From positions 1,284,658-1,315,389 of the forward strand of contig BFEA01000266.1 in the NCBI GenBank assembly GCA_003427395.1: DNA of 30,732 nt. The letters are read 5' to 3'. The notes beneath the pieces were generated by a model, which saw nothing but the letters and a program-made list of their open reading frames with translations, did no database searches and was not told where the DNA came from. The DNA comes from Chara braunii. Lineage: Eukaryota > Streptophyta > Charophyceae > Charales > Characeae. Each line of letters opens with the position of its first letter. Position 1 is the stretch's first letter. This document shows positions 10,114-19,018 of the stretch, in pieces. The position numbers were made by a program, and so were the translations under genes.

Positions 10114-10658
10114 ACTATTAGCAGTATAGCTACCTATGTTCTACCAGAAGATTCATGCTCATTTTGCACATTTGGTCAGTGGAGGAAGACCCTTGATCTC
10201 CACAACGTTTTTTCTTCTTTTTTTTTCCTGAAAGTCAATACGTTTTTCTTTTCTTTTGTTTTGTTTTCTTAGTAAGCCCTGCCAACGAGGCAAGGCAGTC
10301 CGTTCTAGATTTTGTTACTTGGTCGTAGTAAACAGCAGAATGCTTCAATACTGTATTTCTGGGAAGATGCAGTAGAAGATTAAAAAAAAACTGTTAGCAG
10401 TGTAGCTACCTATGTTCTACCAGAAGATTCATGCTCATTTTGCACATTTGGTCAGTGGAGGAAGGCCCTTGATCTCCACAACGTTTTTTCTTCTTTTTTT
10501 TCCTGAAAGTCAATACATTTTTTTTTCTTTTCTTTTGTTTTCTTAGTAAGCCCTGCCAACGAGGCAAGGCAGTCCGTTCTATATTTCGTTACTTGGTCGT
10601 AGTAAACAGCAGAATGCTTCAATACTGTATTTCTGGGAAGATGCAGTAGAAGATAAAA
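10114..10658. repeat. Near-identical tandem duplication, ~276-bp unit
   Basis: Unit 1 (10114-10389) begins ACTATTAGCAGTATAGCTACC and unit 2 (from 10390) ACTGTTAGCAGTGTAGCTACC. Both continue through CTATGTTCTACCAGAAGATTC, TTTTGCACATTTGGTCAGTGG, T-rich tracts, CCCTGCCAACGAGGC and GAAGATGCAGTAGAAGAT with few differences, so the duplication is recent. The CAGAAGATTCAT ... TTTTGCACATTTGGT core also occurs in the foldback arms at 180-215 and 490-525, which links the families. Confidence 0.9.
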
Positions 10659-10965
10659 AAAGCAAAAGAGGAAACGACCTAGACCCAAATCGCTCGCCCG
10701 GACCGATATCATTCGCCCCTAGTTTGCAACGCGGAAAAAACTTTCCATTGAAAAGGGACGACGCCCTATACTAAATTGCAACGACCTTGACACGATAACC
10801 TGCGCTGCAAGCGGTCTTAGGGACTACTGCGACCGAACCCTATTTTCTATTGTCGGATACCCCAAACGAATCCGTCCTAGCGAAGCTGTACTGCACGGCC
10901 TTACCTAAAATAAAAAGAACCTGAAACGACGAAAATGGAACCCACACAAGCCCTGCCTACTGCTT
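10490..10965 (+). repeat. Dispersed repeat, copy A (inverted relative at 18.5-19.0 kb)
   Basis: From about 10490 to 10965 the sequence matches, in reverse complement, 18540-19010, with co-linear landmarks: GTCAATACGT, TTTACTACG, AGATGCAGTAGAAGA, TTGCAACG, GGGACAACTGCGACC-like words, CGAATCCGTCCTAGC-like words and GTGCAG. Similarity appears to be roughly four bases in five by eye. It is non-coding. The element overlaps the second unit of the 276-bp duplication. The family is unknown to me. Confidence 0.7.
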
Positions 10966-11065
10966 GCGAATTGTCGTTTCAGTCCCTGTCTACAAATTGG
11001 GCATGACATGTCAGGTACATGAGTGCAGTATAGATTGTCATCATATGTGTGAAGACAAAAGCTCG

Positions 11066-11893
11066 TCAGGCTATCCCTTCATAATCCTCACGGCATAAGG
11101 CATGTGAACCACACGCTAGCTGAATCCTCGATGGGTCATCACAAAGCGGCATGAAGCAAGTTTCTTGGGTTTCCTCAGTATTTATTCCCTCTCTATAGGT
11201 AAACGACGACGGGGGAGATTGATCCAGAGTAAGGGCATTCAACTGCTGCAGAATTTGATCTGCAACAACTCGTCCTGGTACAGCGCTCTGTAGATGATTG
11301 ATATGGTAATGTATTCTCCTCCTCTGGCCGTTGTGTCCGTCGTTCGTCAGGCATGTAATAAGGAATTCTAACTGCGGTTGCAGAAGGTGTATGAACAACA
11401 CCACATGTGGGACATGCTAGGAGAGGATGTGGCGGATTATGGCACCAGGGATAGTCCACGCAGTAGAAACACACCCTTTCTGTAATAGCTTCCTGGAAAC
11501 ATTGACGACACATGGCATGTTGCTGACATGACATCAACGAAGATAGCTGATGCATGCAATTATTAAGCATGGCAGATTATGGCCACCATGGCATGTTGGG
11601 CAAGTAATCAAGGGGTGGGGGGTGTGAGTACAAGACAAAGGATTGCAGTTTACGTGGCAAAGGTTGTTATCGACCATCCCTTCATAGTGTTTGGGGCAGA
11701 GACAATGTCATGCGCATGCTAACCGGACTGTACCTTTTCGACGACACAATGGAAGGTGGGCACAATTTTCATCCCCTGGAGAGGTCCCTTCACTATTCGT
11801 GGTAGAATCTGTCCAATCCACGCAGGGAGGGGATGCTGCCTGCCTAGGCACAAGGGAAGTACGTAGTTCAACCGAATTGCTCTCCGGAGGCAT
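11066..11893 (-). pseudogene. Broken gene for a Cys/His-rich protein with repeated zinc-binding-like modules
   Basis: Reading the minus strand, two module types recur. Type 1 is PLC-x8-LAC-x-x-H/C-x-LC-x2-x-YEG: one copy near 11760-11660 (ending LCPKHYEGMV) and one near 11130-11066 (ending LCREDYEGIA and the stop). A looser version, MSCQQHAMCRQC, lies near 11530-11500. Type 2 is a Cys block ending PHPL-x-x-CPTC, with cysteines at relative positions 0, 3/4, 9, 19 and 22: copies near 11655-11590 and 11480-11410. The first module has an in-frame TGA after LACA, and two frame changes separate the modules, so no single product can be made. The spacing resembles RING or B-box zinc fingers, but I cannot assign a family. 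It could be a host gene relic or a transposon protein. Confidence 0.5.
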
Positions 11894-12134
11894 TAATGCT
11901 TGGGAATGCTCATTGCCATACTATTCCTGATGGATGAGCCAGACCGAGTGATGTTCTATCGCTTGGTGGTAGAAAGAGTTGATATTTCCTATTGTGTGCA
12001 CCCTACCGTCATTGTCCGCTAGGGTCTATGAGTTACTTGGAAACGTAAGAGCACTGAAATGACCTGTAAAGCTTTGATTATCATGCTAACTGTTTGGGAT
12101 TTTTCCCAAACTGTTTGGTATATTCCTTGACGAC
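11894..12134. other. Intergenic, with a short perfect hairpin
   Basis: No gene is seen. TTTGGGA and TCCCAAA near 12094-12113 form a short perfect stem in an otherwise unremarkable stretch between the Cys/His-rich remnant and the tRNA-like remnant. Confidence 0.35.
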
Positions 12135-12210
12135 TGGCGGAAGAGGGATTCGAACCCCCGACATGTGAATTATAATTCCTTTGTTCTAACCTACTCAACT
12201 ATTTGTTGCC
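12135..12210 (-). pseudogene. tRNA-like remnant, apparent anticodon UAU
   Basis: On the minus strand the core has canonical spacing: D-arm TAGTTGAGTAGGTTAGAAC (G10-C25, U11-A24 and U12-A23 pair), a 5-7-5 anticodon arm with loop ATTATAA, a 5-nt variable loop, an intact T-arm GGGGG-TTCGAAT-CCCTC, then TTCCGCC and A. The anticodon read is UAU (Ile), or CAU with one C-to-T change. The 5' acceptor strand does not pair well with TTCCGCC, and two anticodon-stem pairs are broken, so it is unlikely to be functional. It lies at the edge of the plastid-derived block, so an organellar origin is possible. It could also be a SINE head. Confidence 0.4.
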
Positions 12211-12672
12211 TTGAACCACTTGCCATTTCCCCTGATGAGGACCCACCAAAAACAATCACAAAGGCCGACTCGGGAGATAAAAGTCGGAACGAATGAGGCT
12301 AACAAACTCGATTATGTCGTGGCTGAACGAAATGATTCTCTGCAGAGGGTCGAAGGTCAGGGTGCATTTTTGTGGTTTGTATCAAGCTACAATCTGTCAC
12401 GGTAAGAAAAACAATTTTCCAATACTAAACAATCCTGTACCAAATATTACATTAAAAAATATATATTAAGAATTATATTTTTTCGAAAAAAAAATTAAAA
12501 AGTTTTTTCTTTTTTTATATAGTTATTATCGGTAGTATTAAATAGAAAACTATGAAATTTTATTTTTTATTGAAAGAATGAATATATATTTTTTTTATTC
12601 GATTGAGTTTTTTCTTATTCTCTCTTAATTTAATTAATAATACAAACTTAGTTCTTTCCTGGAATTCATTTG
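12211..12672. other. Transition into AT-rich plastid-like DNA
   Basis: Composition changes near 12410 from average to strongly AT-rich with long A and T runs. No gene is recognised. It probably represents degraded plastid intergenic sequence up to the petN remnant. Confidence 0.4.
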
Positions 12673-12759
12673 ATGGATATTCTAAGTATTAGTTGGTTTT
12701 TTCTTATGGTTGTATTTACTATTTACTTTCTCGTTATCACTTGTAATTTGGGGAAGAGA
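12673..12759 (+). pseudogene. petN: petN-like plastid fragment (cytochrome b6/f subunit VIII)
   Basis: The first 29 codons read MDILSISW, then two residues and LMVVFT, a hydrophobic stretch and a basic end. PetN is a 29-residue single-helix subunit of the thylakoid cytochrome b6/f complex with the conserved MDI-xxx-xW-xxLMVVFTFSL pattern. The conserved start, Trp8 and LMVVFT are present. The C-terminal WGRSG is replaced, and the frame runs on past the normal stop, so this is a decayed nuclear copy. The AT-rich flanks and neighbouring tufA, rbcL and atpB pieces support a plastid origin. Confidence 0.7.
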
Positions 12760-13566
12760 CAAAAAAATATTTTTTTTCACTACGTTTGGAAATTTGGATT
12801 TACATATGGCATATGCATTATTTGTAGATTATTTCAAAGTAGGTAGTTAATAATAAAAAAATAGCAAGATAACATCAAACATCGTGATTATGAAATACAA
12901 AGAATAAAATATAGATTTTATTTATTTTAATCAAAAAAAAATTAAATAGTGAAATAATTGACACACCGAATCGGCGCATTTTTCATTTTTGCCACCCCGC
13001 AACCTATGGGCCAACGGAAAAGTGTCATAACTTCAGTGATTTTTTGCGCTTAGACCAAGGTAAAAACAATTATGAAAATTGGTTAATTAATAGATTAGTC
13101 GTCATTTTTTGAGTAAAAATATAAAAATAGATAAAATAAAATTTTTTAACTTTGAAATAAATTGCGGCAACGATTCAACACATTTTTAATTTTTGCTATT
13201 AAGTCGGTCCTCCACACGGTCCTATCGGTAGCCGTCATTACCGTGTGTTACTGGTTCTCCCAAATTTTTAAAGCTGGGGGGACTGATGGTTTAAGTGAAT
13301 TTTCATATCTACTTTATACTTAAGTTCATGAATATTTTATGAAATTATTATTCGCTCCAAATAAATAATTTACCATGAAGATTTTTTATAAGAGTAAGAT
13401 AACTTATACAAAATCAGAAAAAATGAAAAGTGATATAATGCGAATCAACAACATTGCAATAATGACGATAAAATTTATTATTAATGAAGCGTGTAGATTT
13501 ATAGTTAACCAACATTTATGTAGTCTAGGATTTTATCATGGATCATAACTTTATACACAAGCAAAT
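12760..13566. other. AT-rich plastid-derived spacer, no gene recognised
   Basis: The sequence is mostly A/T runs. A word shared by 12948-12999 and 13155-13205 (GAAATAAWTTG..., GCACATTTTT-like, TTTTTGCYA) suggests a weak internal duplication. No protein similarity was found by eye in any frame. Confidence 0.35.
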
Positions 13567-13773
13567 ATGCCTGAAACTAAACAACACATTTTATTAGCTA
13601 AACAAGTAGGTGCACCCAACATTGTAGTATTTTTAAATAAAGAAGATAACGTGGATGATGAAGAGATACTTCAATTGGTGGACTTAGAGGTTTGTGAGTC
13701 CCTTATCAATTACGAATTTCCTGGAGACAAAGTACCAATTATTTCAGGATTTGGGTTTAATAGTACAATTTAA
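13567..13773 (+). pseudogene. tufA: tufA fragment 1 (plastid elongation factor Tu)
   Basis: The translation contains [23 protein letters not shown], then [14 protein letters not shown] and [13 protein letters not shown]. These match the EF-Tu G-domain stretch that includes the NKxD guanine-specificity motif (NKED here). Only about 65 codons of a ~409-codon gene are present. EF-Tu delivers aminoacyl-tRNA to the ribosome. In green algae tufA is often plastid-encoded, while land plants carry it in the nucleus with different codon use. The AT-rich codons and neighbours indicate a plastid-derived insert. It is non-functional because it is truncated at both ends. Confidence 0.9.
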
Positions 13774-13814
13774 CAATGGTTTTCCATATGGACCATATCT
13801 ATTCAGTTTATCTC

Positions 13815-13985
<171 letters not shown>

Positions 13986-13997
13986 GAACATGTATCC

Positions 13998-14249
13998 CTG
14001 CGTAGCACGGCGAACCTGTTTGTCCCCCTTCATGTTCGCCCGTTCACGCGAATTTGAATATGACTCCAAGGCAAAAGTTGCTTGTATTGTTATTTTAGAA
14101 AACATATATTTTTTTTAGATATTTCTGAGAACTTTGTATTTTTTTGGTTTTTTTTTTTATGTTTTGCGTTCGGAGGGTTTCGGACGCTTGTTCGCGTTCG
14201 GGCCAACATGTTCGCGTTCGCCTCCGAATGCGAACACGGTGCTACGTAG
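13998..14249. mobile_element. Terminal-inverted-repeat element inside the plastid-derived block
   Basis: The ends CTGCGTAGCACGGCGAAC (left) and GTGCTACGTAG preceded by GCGAACACG (right) are inverted repeats with a few mismatches. ATGTAT on both sides (13990-13995 and 14250-14255) may be a target-site duplication: 6 bp exact, or 8 bp with mismatches. The interior is GC-rich, with repeated GTTCGCGTTCG words, and differs from the AT-rich surroundings. It is 252 bp and non-coding. The CYACGTAGCAC terminus is shared with the foldback element at 1-706. Confidence 0.7.
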
Positions 14250-14344
14250 ATGTATATCTATATATACATTATATTTATTATTCTTTATCGTTCAATGAAC
14301 ATAGTTCCAAATAGACTATTATTTATTTGATTATCCTAAAATTC

Positions 14345-14840
14345 CTAGGTTACCAATGGTCCGGAGACCGGACGTCTCCCCCATACGTTCGGTACCCCCG
14401 TCGTCAGGATTTTCGAACGACGAATTTTTGGCACTAAATAATATTTTAAAAAATATATATGACAGTGTTGCGCATGCCCTAGAGACCCCCCACAAAACTT
14501 TTCAGATTTTTCTGAGCGTTGAGTGATAGGGTGGTGTTAGGGGAAGGGGGGGAAGGTACGCGGGGTTTTGGTGGGGATAGGAGGGGTTTGGCAGGGATTA
14601 GAATCTTTGAAGATTTTTATTGTTTATTTTACTTGCCCAAATGCGCCAAAAATTTGGTGGCATACACCTTATGCAAGGAGGGGTTTGGTAGGGATTAGAA
14701 TCTTTGAAGAATTTTTTATTATTATTATTTTTTTTTGCGGTAGATCGGACATACCTTGCTCGGTCTAACGTCCGACCAGACGTCCGGTCGGACATCCCGG
14801 ATGGTAAGGGGGGTCCCAGACGTCCGATCAGGTAACCTAG
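14345..14840. mobile_element. hAT-like non-autonomous element with an 8-bp target duplication
   Basis: Perfect 10-bp termini CTAGGTTACC (14345-14354) and GGTAACCTAG (14831-14840) are followed inward by related GGACGTC words in inverted orientation. The flanks TAAAATTC (14337-14344) and TAAAACTC (14841-14848) match at 7 of 8 bases, the duplication length typical of hAT transposons. The interior has a direct duplication of AGGAGGGGTTTGG then GGGATTAGAATCTTTGAAGA (about 14580-14612 and 14677-14709). There is no transposase. It interrupts plastid-derived sequence and so inserted after the plastid DNA arrived. Confidence 0.8.
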
Positions 14841-15022
14841 TAAAACTCAATGATAATTGAATATACTATTTTAATATATTATAATAGATTGAAATAAATT
14901 AAAATAATTAAATTATGTTCTAAAATAAATATAAAATATACATATATGCACGTATATGCATATTCTTCAATTAATGATATACTAATGCTAATTCTTAGGA
15001 ACCTGTTATTCTCGAACTAAGT

Positions 15023-15205
15023 AAAAAGCACATTTTGTTAGATAAACAAGTAGGTGTACCTAACATTGTAGTCTTTGTGAATAAACAAGATCAAATGGAT
15101 GATAAAAAAATACTTCAATTGATAAACTTAGAAGTTCGTAAGTCTCTGATCAATTACGAATTTCGTGAAGACAAAGGACCAGTTGTTTGAGGATTTGCTT
15201 TAATT
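15023..15205 (+). pseudogene. tufA: tufA fragment 2
   Basis: The translation reads [23 protein letters not shown], then [31 protein letters not shown], stop (TGA), GFAL. It covers the same region of EF-Tu as fragment 1, so the two are separate paralogous copies rather than one split gene. NKxD is retained as NKQD. The TGA falls where EF-Tu has Ser (the VSGSAL motif). Its right end runs directly into fragment 3 on the opposite strand. Confidence 0.88.
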
Positions 15206-15347
15206 GATGAGAGACTTATAAACTTCTAAGTCTACCAATTGAAGTATCTCTTCATCATCCACTTTATCTTCTTTATTTAAAAAAACTACAATGCTAGGTA
15301 CGCCTACGTGTTTAGTTATTAAGATGTGAGGCATAGGTCCATCAACA
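15206..15347 (-). pseudogene. tufA: tufA fragment 3, inverted against fragment 2
   Basis: The minus strand reads [27 protein letters not shown], then [19 protein letters not shown], the same EF-Tu segment a third time. Fragments 2 and 3 meet tail to tail near 15203-15210 around AATTGATGAGAGACTT. Fragment 3 then abuts an rbcL piece at about 15348. Such joins are typical of end-joined organelle DNA fragments in nuclei. Confidence 0.88.
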
Positions 15348-15620
15348 ACAGATAGTCACTATTTAAATGCTATGGCCGAAACTTATGAAGAAATGTTTAA
15401 AAGAGCACAATGTGCAAGAGAACTATTTATGCCTATTGTTATCTATGATTATATCATAGATGGATTTACATCTAATATTACTCTAGCTCATTATTGTCGA
15501 CATAATAATGTAGTGCCTCATATTTATCGTACTATGCACGTTGTACTTTATCGTCAAAAAAATCATGGTATGCATTTAAGTGCAAATAAGTTACTTTATT
15601 TAAGTTTATTATTAGAATAA
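15348..15620 (+). pseudogene. rbcL: rbcL fragment 2 (central barrel segment)
   Basis: The translation begins [23 protein letters not shown], then [31 protein letters not shown] and RQKNHGMH. It matches green-type RbcL around residues 235-320. Red-algal-type RbcL differs strongly here, so the source plastid was green. The last ~15 codons diverge before TAA at 15618, and many conserved residues are replaced, for example the usual HIHRAMH. It is a non-functional fragment. Confidence 0.9.
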
Positions 15621-15944
15621 TGCATATATTTTCATCTATGTATATCTTTATGTTTATTTAAGCAAAATATTATTTGTCTTACCTCATACATTTATTTATT
15701 ATTTATTATTATAATAATATATAGTGCTAGCTTTTAAACGAGTTTTAGATCGCTTAAAAGTCACTTTAACTTCAATAAGTAATTTTATTTTTTTTGTTTG
15801 AAGCAAGTTTTGTTGAGCAAGTTTAAATTTTCTTGATTTTTTTAAAAATCAATTTGATTTCGTTCTTCTGCCTCATTCACAAATATAGTAATTTGATTAT
15901 TGTCTATCTTTGCAAATCCTTATCTAATTTTTCTAAAAATTTAG

Positions 15945-15989
<45 letters not shown>

Positions 15990-16460
15990 TGCTTATTATT
16001 CGGTTTGATTATTATTTAAGAATAAAAGAGTTGTCTGCATAAAGTGCTTGTCCTGTCCTTTTTTTTTTTAATATGGAAAAAAAAAAATTATGTCCTTTAT
16101 CACAGTTAATAAAATGAAAGTTAGATTCAAACTTTGTTTAAAAAATCTATAGAATTACAATTAATTCTTAACTAGTTTACACAAGACTCTTAAACTTCAA
16201 ACCTTTTATTTTCATGCTTTAATTAACAATTAGTTGAAAGGAATGTATAGCTTTAAATTTTAATATAAAAGATATTCAATTTTTCATAAAGAGGCAAAAT
16301 ATTGGTCCAATTAATACTATTTCATTGGAAAAAAAAATCCAATTAATAAATAAAATAGTAGAATACACAATAATATACCTATTTACAATATATACATATT
16401 TTAAATATAATAAAATAATAAAATATGTAAAAATTATCTAATCGGGAAAAAAAGATAGTA
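15621..16460. other. AT-rich plastid-like spacer with a (TA)n microsatellite
   Basis: No gene is recognised. A TA dinucleotide run occupies about 15945-15985. The rest is very AT-rich, consistent with a plastid intergenic origin. A small MKVR-starting frame near 16115 is too weak to assign. Confidence 0.5.
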
Positions 16461-16566
16461 AAGATTACTCAAATTATTCGACTTGTTATGCATATTTTTT
16501 TCTTGCTAGGACAAATGCCTAATATTTATAATTGTTTGACTGTAAAAGGAAAAAATGCTTCAGGGG
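16461..16566 (+). pseudogene. atpB: atpB fragment (plastid ATP synthase beta, N-terminal part)
   Basis: The translation reads [10 protein letters not shown], then [19 protein letters not shown]. AtpB begins with a GRITQIIGPVLD segment followed by a PGKMPNIYNxLxVKG segment, and both blocks are present in order at the right spacing. Only ~35 codons remain, with the GPVLD core replaced. The beta subunit carries the catalytic site of the thylakoid ATP synthase. Composition rises to average right after it, so this is probably the right edge of the plastid-derived block. Confidence 0.75.
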
Positions 16567-17194
16567 ATTTCATCGATCGAGCTAAATGTAAGATGTATGC
16601 CCGAATCTTCGGATATTTACTGGCACGTGATTTTGCGGAGTAGGCTGGAGTTTAAGAGTGTGTGTGTGTGTTATGAAGTGTCACCACGACAACCCCTTTT
16701 CGAACCAGATTAGCAGATGCAAAATTGAAACATCTTTACATCTTCAGCAAACAAAATGAAGCGAAAAAACATGAGCGGAACCAAAATTGAAACAACTTTA
16801 CCTCTACAGAAGACAACATGAATGAAGCACACCAAAACCGTTATTTTCCCTTTTCGTAGTGTGTCTGTGACCAGCCACTCTTTTACCTTCAGGAAGTGCT
16901 ATCATCATTGACTGACATGAGGTCCCTGAGTGGGTCTCAAACCGTGTACATTGGTCTTGAACCTGCCACTTCACATAACTCAGTCATGCAATCACAAGGG
17001 CTACAAGGGCTATAGAGATTGCCAGTTAGGTACGCCTACAGGAGTGGATGACCACAAAGTTGATTACCTTAGCGCCTCACTTTGGGGGGGTTGTTGCTTC
17101 ACGTTTGGAGGAATTGCCTGTTTCCCATAACAAATAGACTAGAGTGGACCCAGCATATGCTATGGAATTATTTCATGTACAAATTGTTGTCTAT
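16567..17194. other. Unassigned stretch with a short direct repeat and a possible B-box
   Basis: A (GT)n run lies near 16658-16671. AAAATTGAAACATCTTTAC (16721) recurs as AAAATTGAAACAACTTTAC (16783). On the minus strand near 16955-16965, GGTTCAAGACC fits the polymerase III B-box, but no convincing A-box is found. No gene is supported. Confidence 0.4.
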
Positions 17195-17204
17195 CATGTC
17201 TGAG

Positions 17205-17237
<33 letters not shown>

Positions 17238-17337
17238 CCATTTCTCGATTTATGCGTGTCATCCTTGAGCAGGGGACATGCTAATCTTCTGTGTATCGTT
17301 CCAATTTTAACGGATGTCCCGAAGGACATGCCTGAGA
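17195..17337 (-). mobile_element. U6 snRNA retrocopy with poly-A tail and target-site duplication
   Basis: The minus strand carries an essentially full-length U6: 5' GTCCTTCGGGACATCC at 17327, then TTAAAATTGGAACGATAC, AGAAGATTAGCATG, GGATGACACGCATAAATCG and GAGAAATGGTCCAAATT ending near 17230. It is followed by A24 (T-run 17206-17229 on the plus strand) instead of a U6 terminator. The 11-bp flanks CATGYCTGAGA (17195-17205 and 17327-17337) differ at one base. A poly-A tail plus target duplication shows reverse transcription by a LINE-type machinery. The intact sequence suggests recent insertion. It lacks its own upstream promoter. Confidence 0.9.
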
Positions 17338-18262
17338 AATTCAACCCCAGCCCCCTGGAGAAAGAAGAGGTCCCACAGGAAAAGGACAACAAAAATATCA
17401 CAGCGTAGTACACTGCAGATTTGAAAGAAGGCTTAACAGAGGGCACTGCAGATTTAAGAGAAGCCAGACGGGGGAGTGCAAGACCAAGGAGGGGGTGGAA
17501 GAACAAACAGATCAACTGAAGGAGTAATCTCCCAAGGGGGTATTCAACAAAAGCCCCAAGAACTGAAAACAACCTCCCCCCCGCACTGACCCTAACCCCT
17601 CCACCCCCCCCTCTCCCTCCACACCACCACCACCTACAGACCCTTCTGAAGATGAGCTCTTGGACACAATATCCTGGTTCAGAACTCGCCTAGCAAGGGG
17701 CACAACCTTCCCACCCCTGCAGAAAGAGGGTGAGGTGGTTATCCCCATCAGACAAAAGGACAATGAATGCGAGAATGGGGTCACCATACCCCCCAAGAGC
17801 CAGACAAACGGAAATGGCACTGAAGGGATGGGAATGCTTCCCCAAAGTGGTCAGGGAGAAGGAACAGAATGCATAAGGAACCTTTAAGCGGATATGAAAA
17901 CATGCTTGAAAGACGTATATGACCCTGGACACCAAACTATCGCACAACTCCCTAAAGCAATGAATGGACCGAAATTGCTCCCTATATTTGCACTCTATGA
18001 CAAAGCTAAAATGGATCAACCAGAAGGCATTCCTCGATCACCCACTTTGAGAAGAAAAAGGAATGCGGTCACTTGGGGAGACCCGAAAGGGGAGGACCAT
18101 CGGTGGTGAATGATATCAAGGAGATCGAGGGGAGTAACACAGAAGGCATACAAGATGGGAGTAGACCCTGTGAAGCATACTTTGGAAAAGACAGAATCTG
18201 GACACAAGTACTGGCCAGGGCTGACATGGATCTCAGATCGCTTAATGCCCCATTTTTTTTGG
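17338..18262 (+). pseudogene. Coding-like remnant, Pro-rich then charged, not recognised
   Basis: One frame reads from a Pro-rich segment (about 17590-17640) through [20 protein letters not shown] (about 17643-17700) to a TAA at 17885, then continues in the same frame from 17888 (MKTCLKDVYDPGHQ, about 17894) to 18109. Codon texture is protein-like, and the stop is again an isolated nonsense change. An upstream piece near 17330-17400 ([19 protein letters not shown]) is in another frame. The low complexity and charge are compatible with a retrotransposon ORF1 or gag, but no zinc knuckle or other diagnostic motif is visible. It ends against a MITE. Confidence 0.35.
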
Positions 18263-18263
18263 G

Positions 18264-18458
18264 GGGGGGGAACTACGTGGGAGTCACAAAAATGAGTTAT
18301 AATTGTACTATGGGCCAAGATACAGTTTCAAATTGCAGTTCGGGCAATGTATACAACCCAGCTTTCTGGCCAGGTAGGGTGCCCGAAGTGCAATTGCAAA
18401 TTGCTCTTGCCCCATAGTGCAATTGTAACTCGTTTTTGTGACTCTCCTGAAGTTACCT
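18264..18458 (-). mobile_element. MITE copy 2 (inverted relative to copy 1)
   Basis: The body from GAGTCACAAAAATGAG (18283) to CGTTTTTGTGACTC (18445) is the reverse complement of the element at 8222-8387, with scattered differences. Outer termini appear longer here: GGAACTACGTGGGAGTCAC on the left pairs imperfectly with the complement of GTGACTCTCCTGAAGTTAC on the right. It is non-coding. A G10 run precedes it and a T10 run follows it. Confidence 0.8.
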
Positions 18459-18504
18459 TTTTTTTTTTAATCTTCATAGGCGGGAAGCCCACTAATCAAG
18501 GTGA

Positions 18505-19018
18505 TAAGAGCATCTCCGATAAGTGGGTTCCCATGTTCCCAGCCAGGAGGCTGCGCTTGTGTGGGTTTCATTTTCGCCGTTTCATTTCTTTCTATTTTCG
18601 GTAAGGTCGTGCAGTACAACTTGGCTAGGACGGGTTCGTTTGGGGTCTCCGACAGCATAAAATAGGGTCCGGTCGCAGTTGTCCCTAAGACCGGTAGCAG
18701 GGCAGGTTAGCTTGTCAAGGCCGTTGCAATTTACTATAGGGCGCCGTCCATTGTTTCCCTTTTGAGGGATAAAGTTTTTTCCCGTTGCAAACTGGGGGCG
18801 GATGATATGGGCCTGGGCGAACGATTTGGGTCAGGGCCGTTTCCGCTTTTGTTTTTTTTCCTCTTCTACTGCATCTTCCCAGAAATACAGAATAGAAGCA
18901 TTCTGGTGTTTACTACGCCTCAGTAACCAAATCTTGAATGGATAGGCAGGGCTTACTAACGGAAAAAAAAAAAAAGAAAAAAAAAAACTTACGTATTGAC
19001 TTTCGGAAAAAGAAAGAA
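18505..19018 (-). repeat. Dispersed repeat, copy B (inverted relative of 10490-10965)
   Basis: This is the reverse-complement match to copy A, with landmarks in mirrored order: GTGTGGGTTTCATTTTCG, GTCGTGCAGTACAAC, GGTTCGTTTGGGGT, TGTCCCTAAGACCG, GGCCGTTGCAATTTA, TCTTCTACTGCATCTTCCC and ACGTATTGACTTTC. The copies have diverged and differ by indels in the A and T runs. The SINE-like repeat at 19020 begins directly after it. Confidence 0.7.

Noticed and set aside
16115-16160. MKVR-starting frame resembling the start of plastid rpl36
   Set aside because: Only four or five residues agree and the zinc cysteines are missing.
17195-17337. Functional U6 snRNA gene
   Set aside because: It carries a poly-A tail and target-site duplication, and lacks a U-run terminator and upstream promoter elements.
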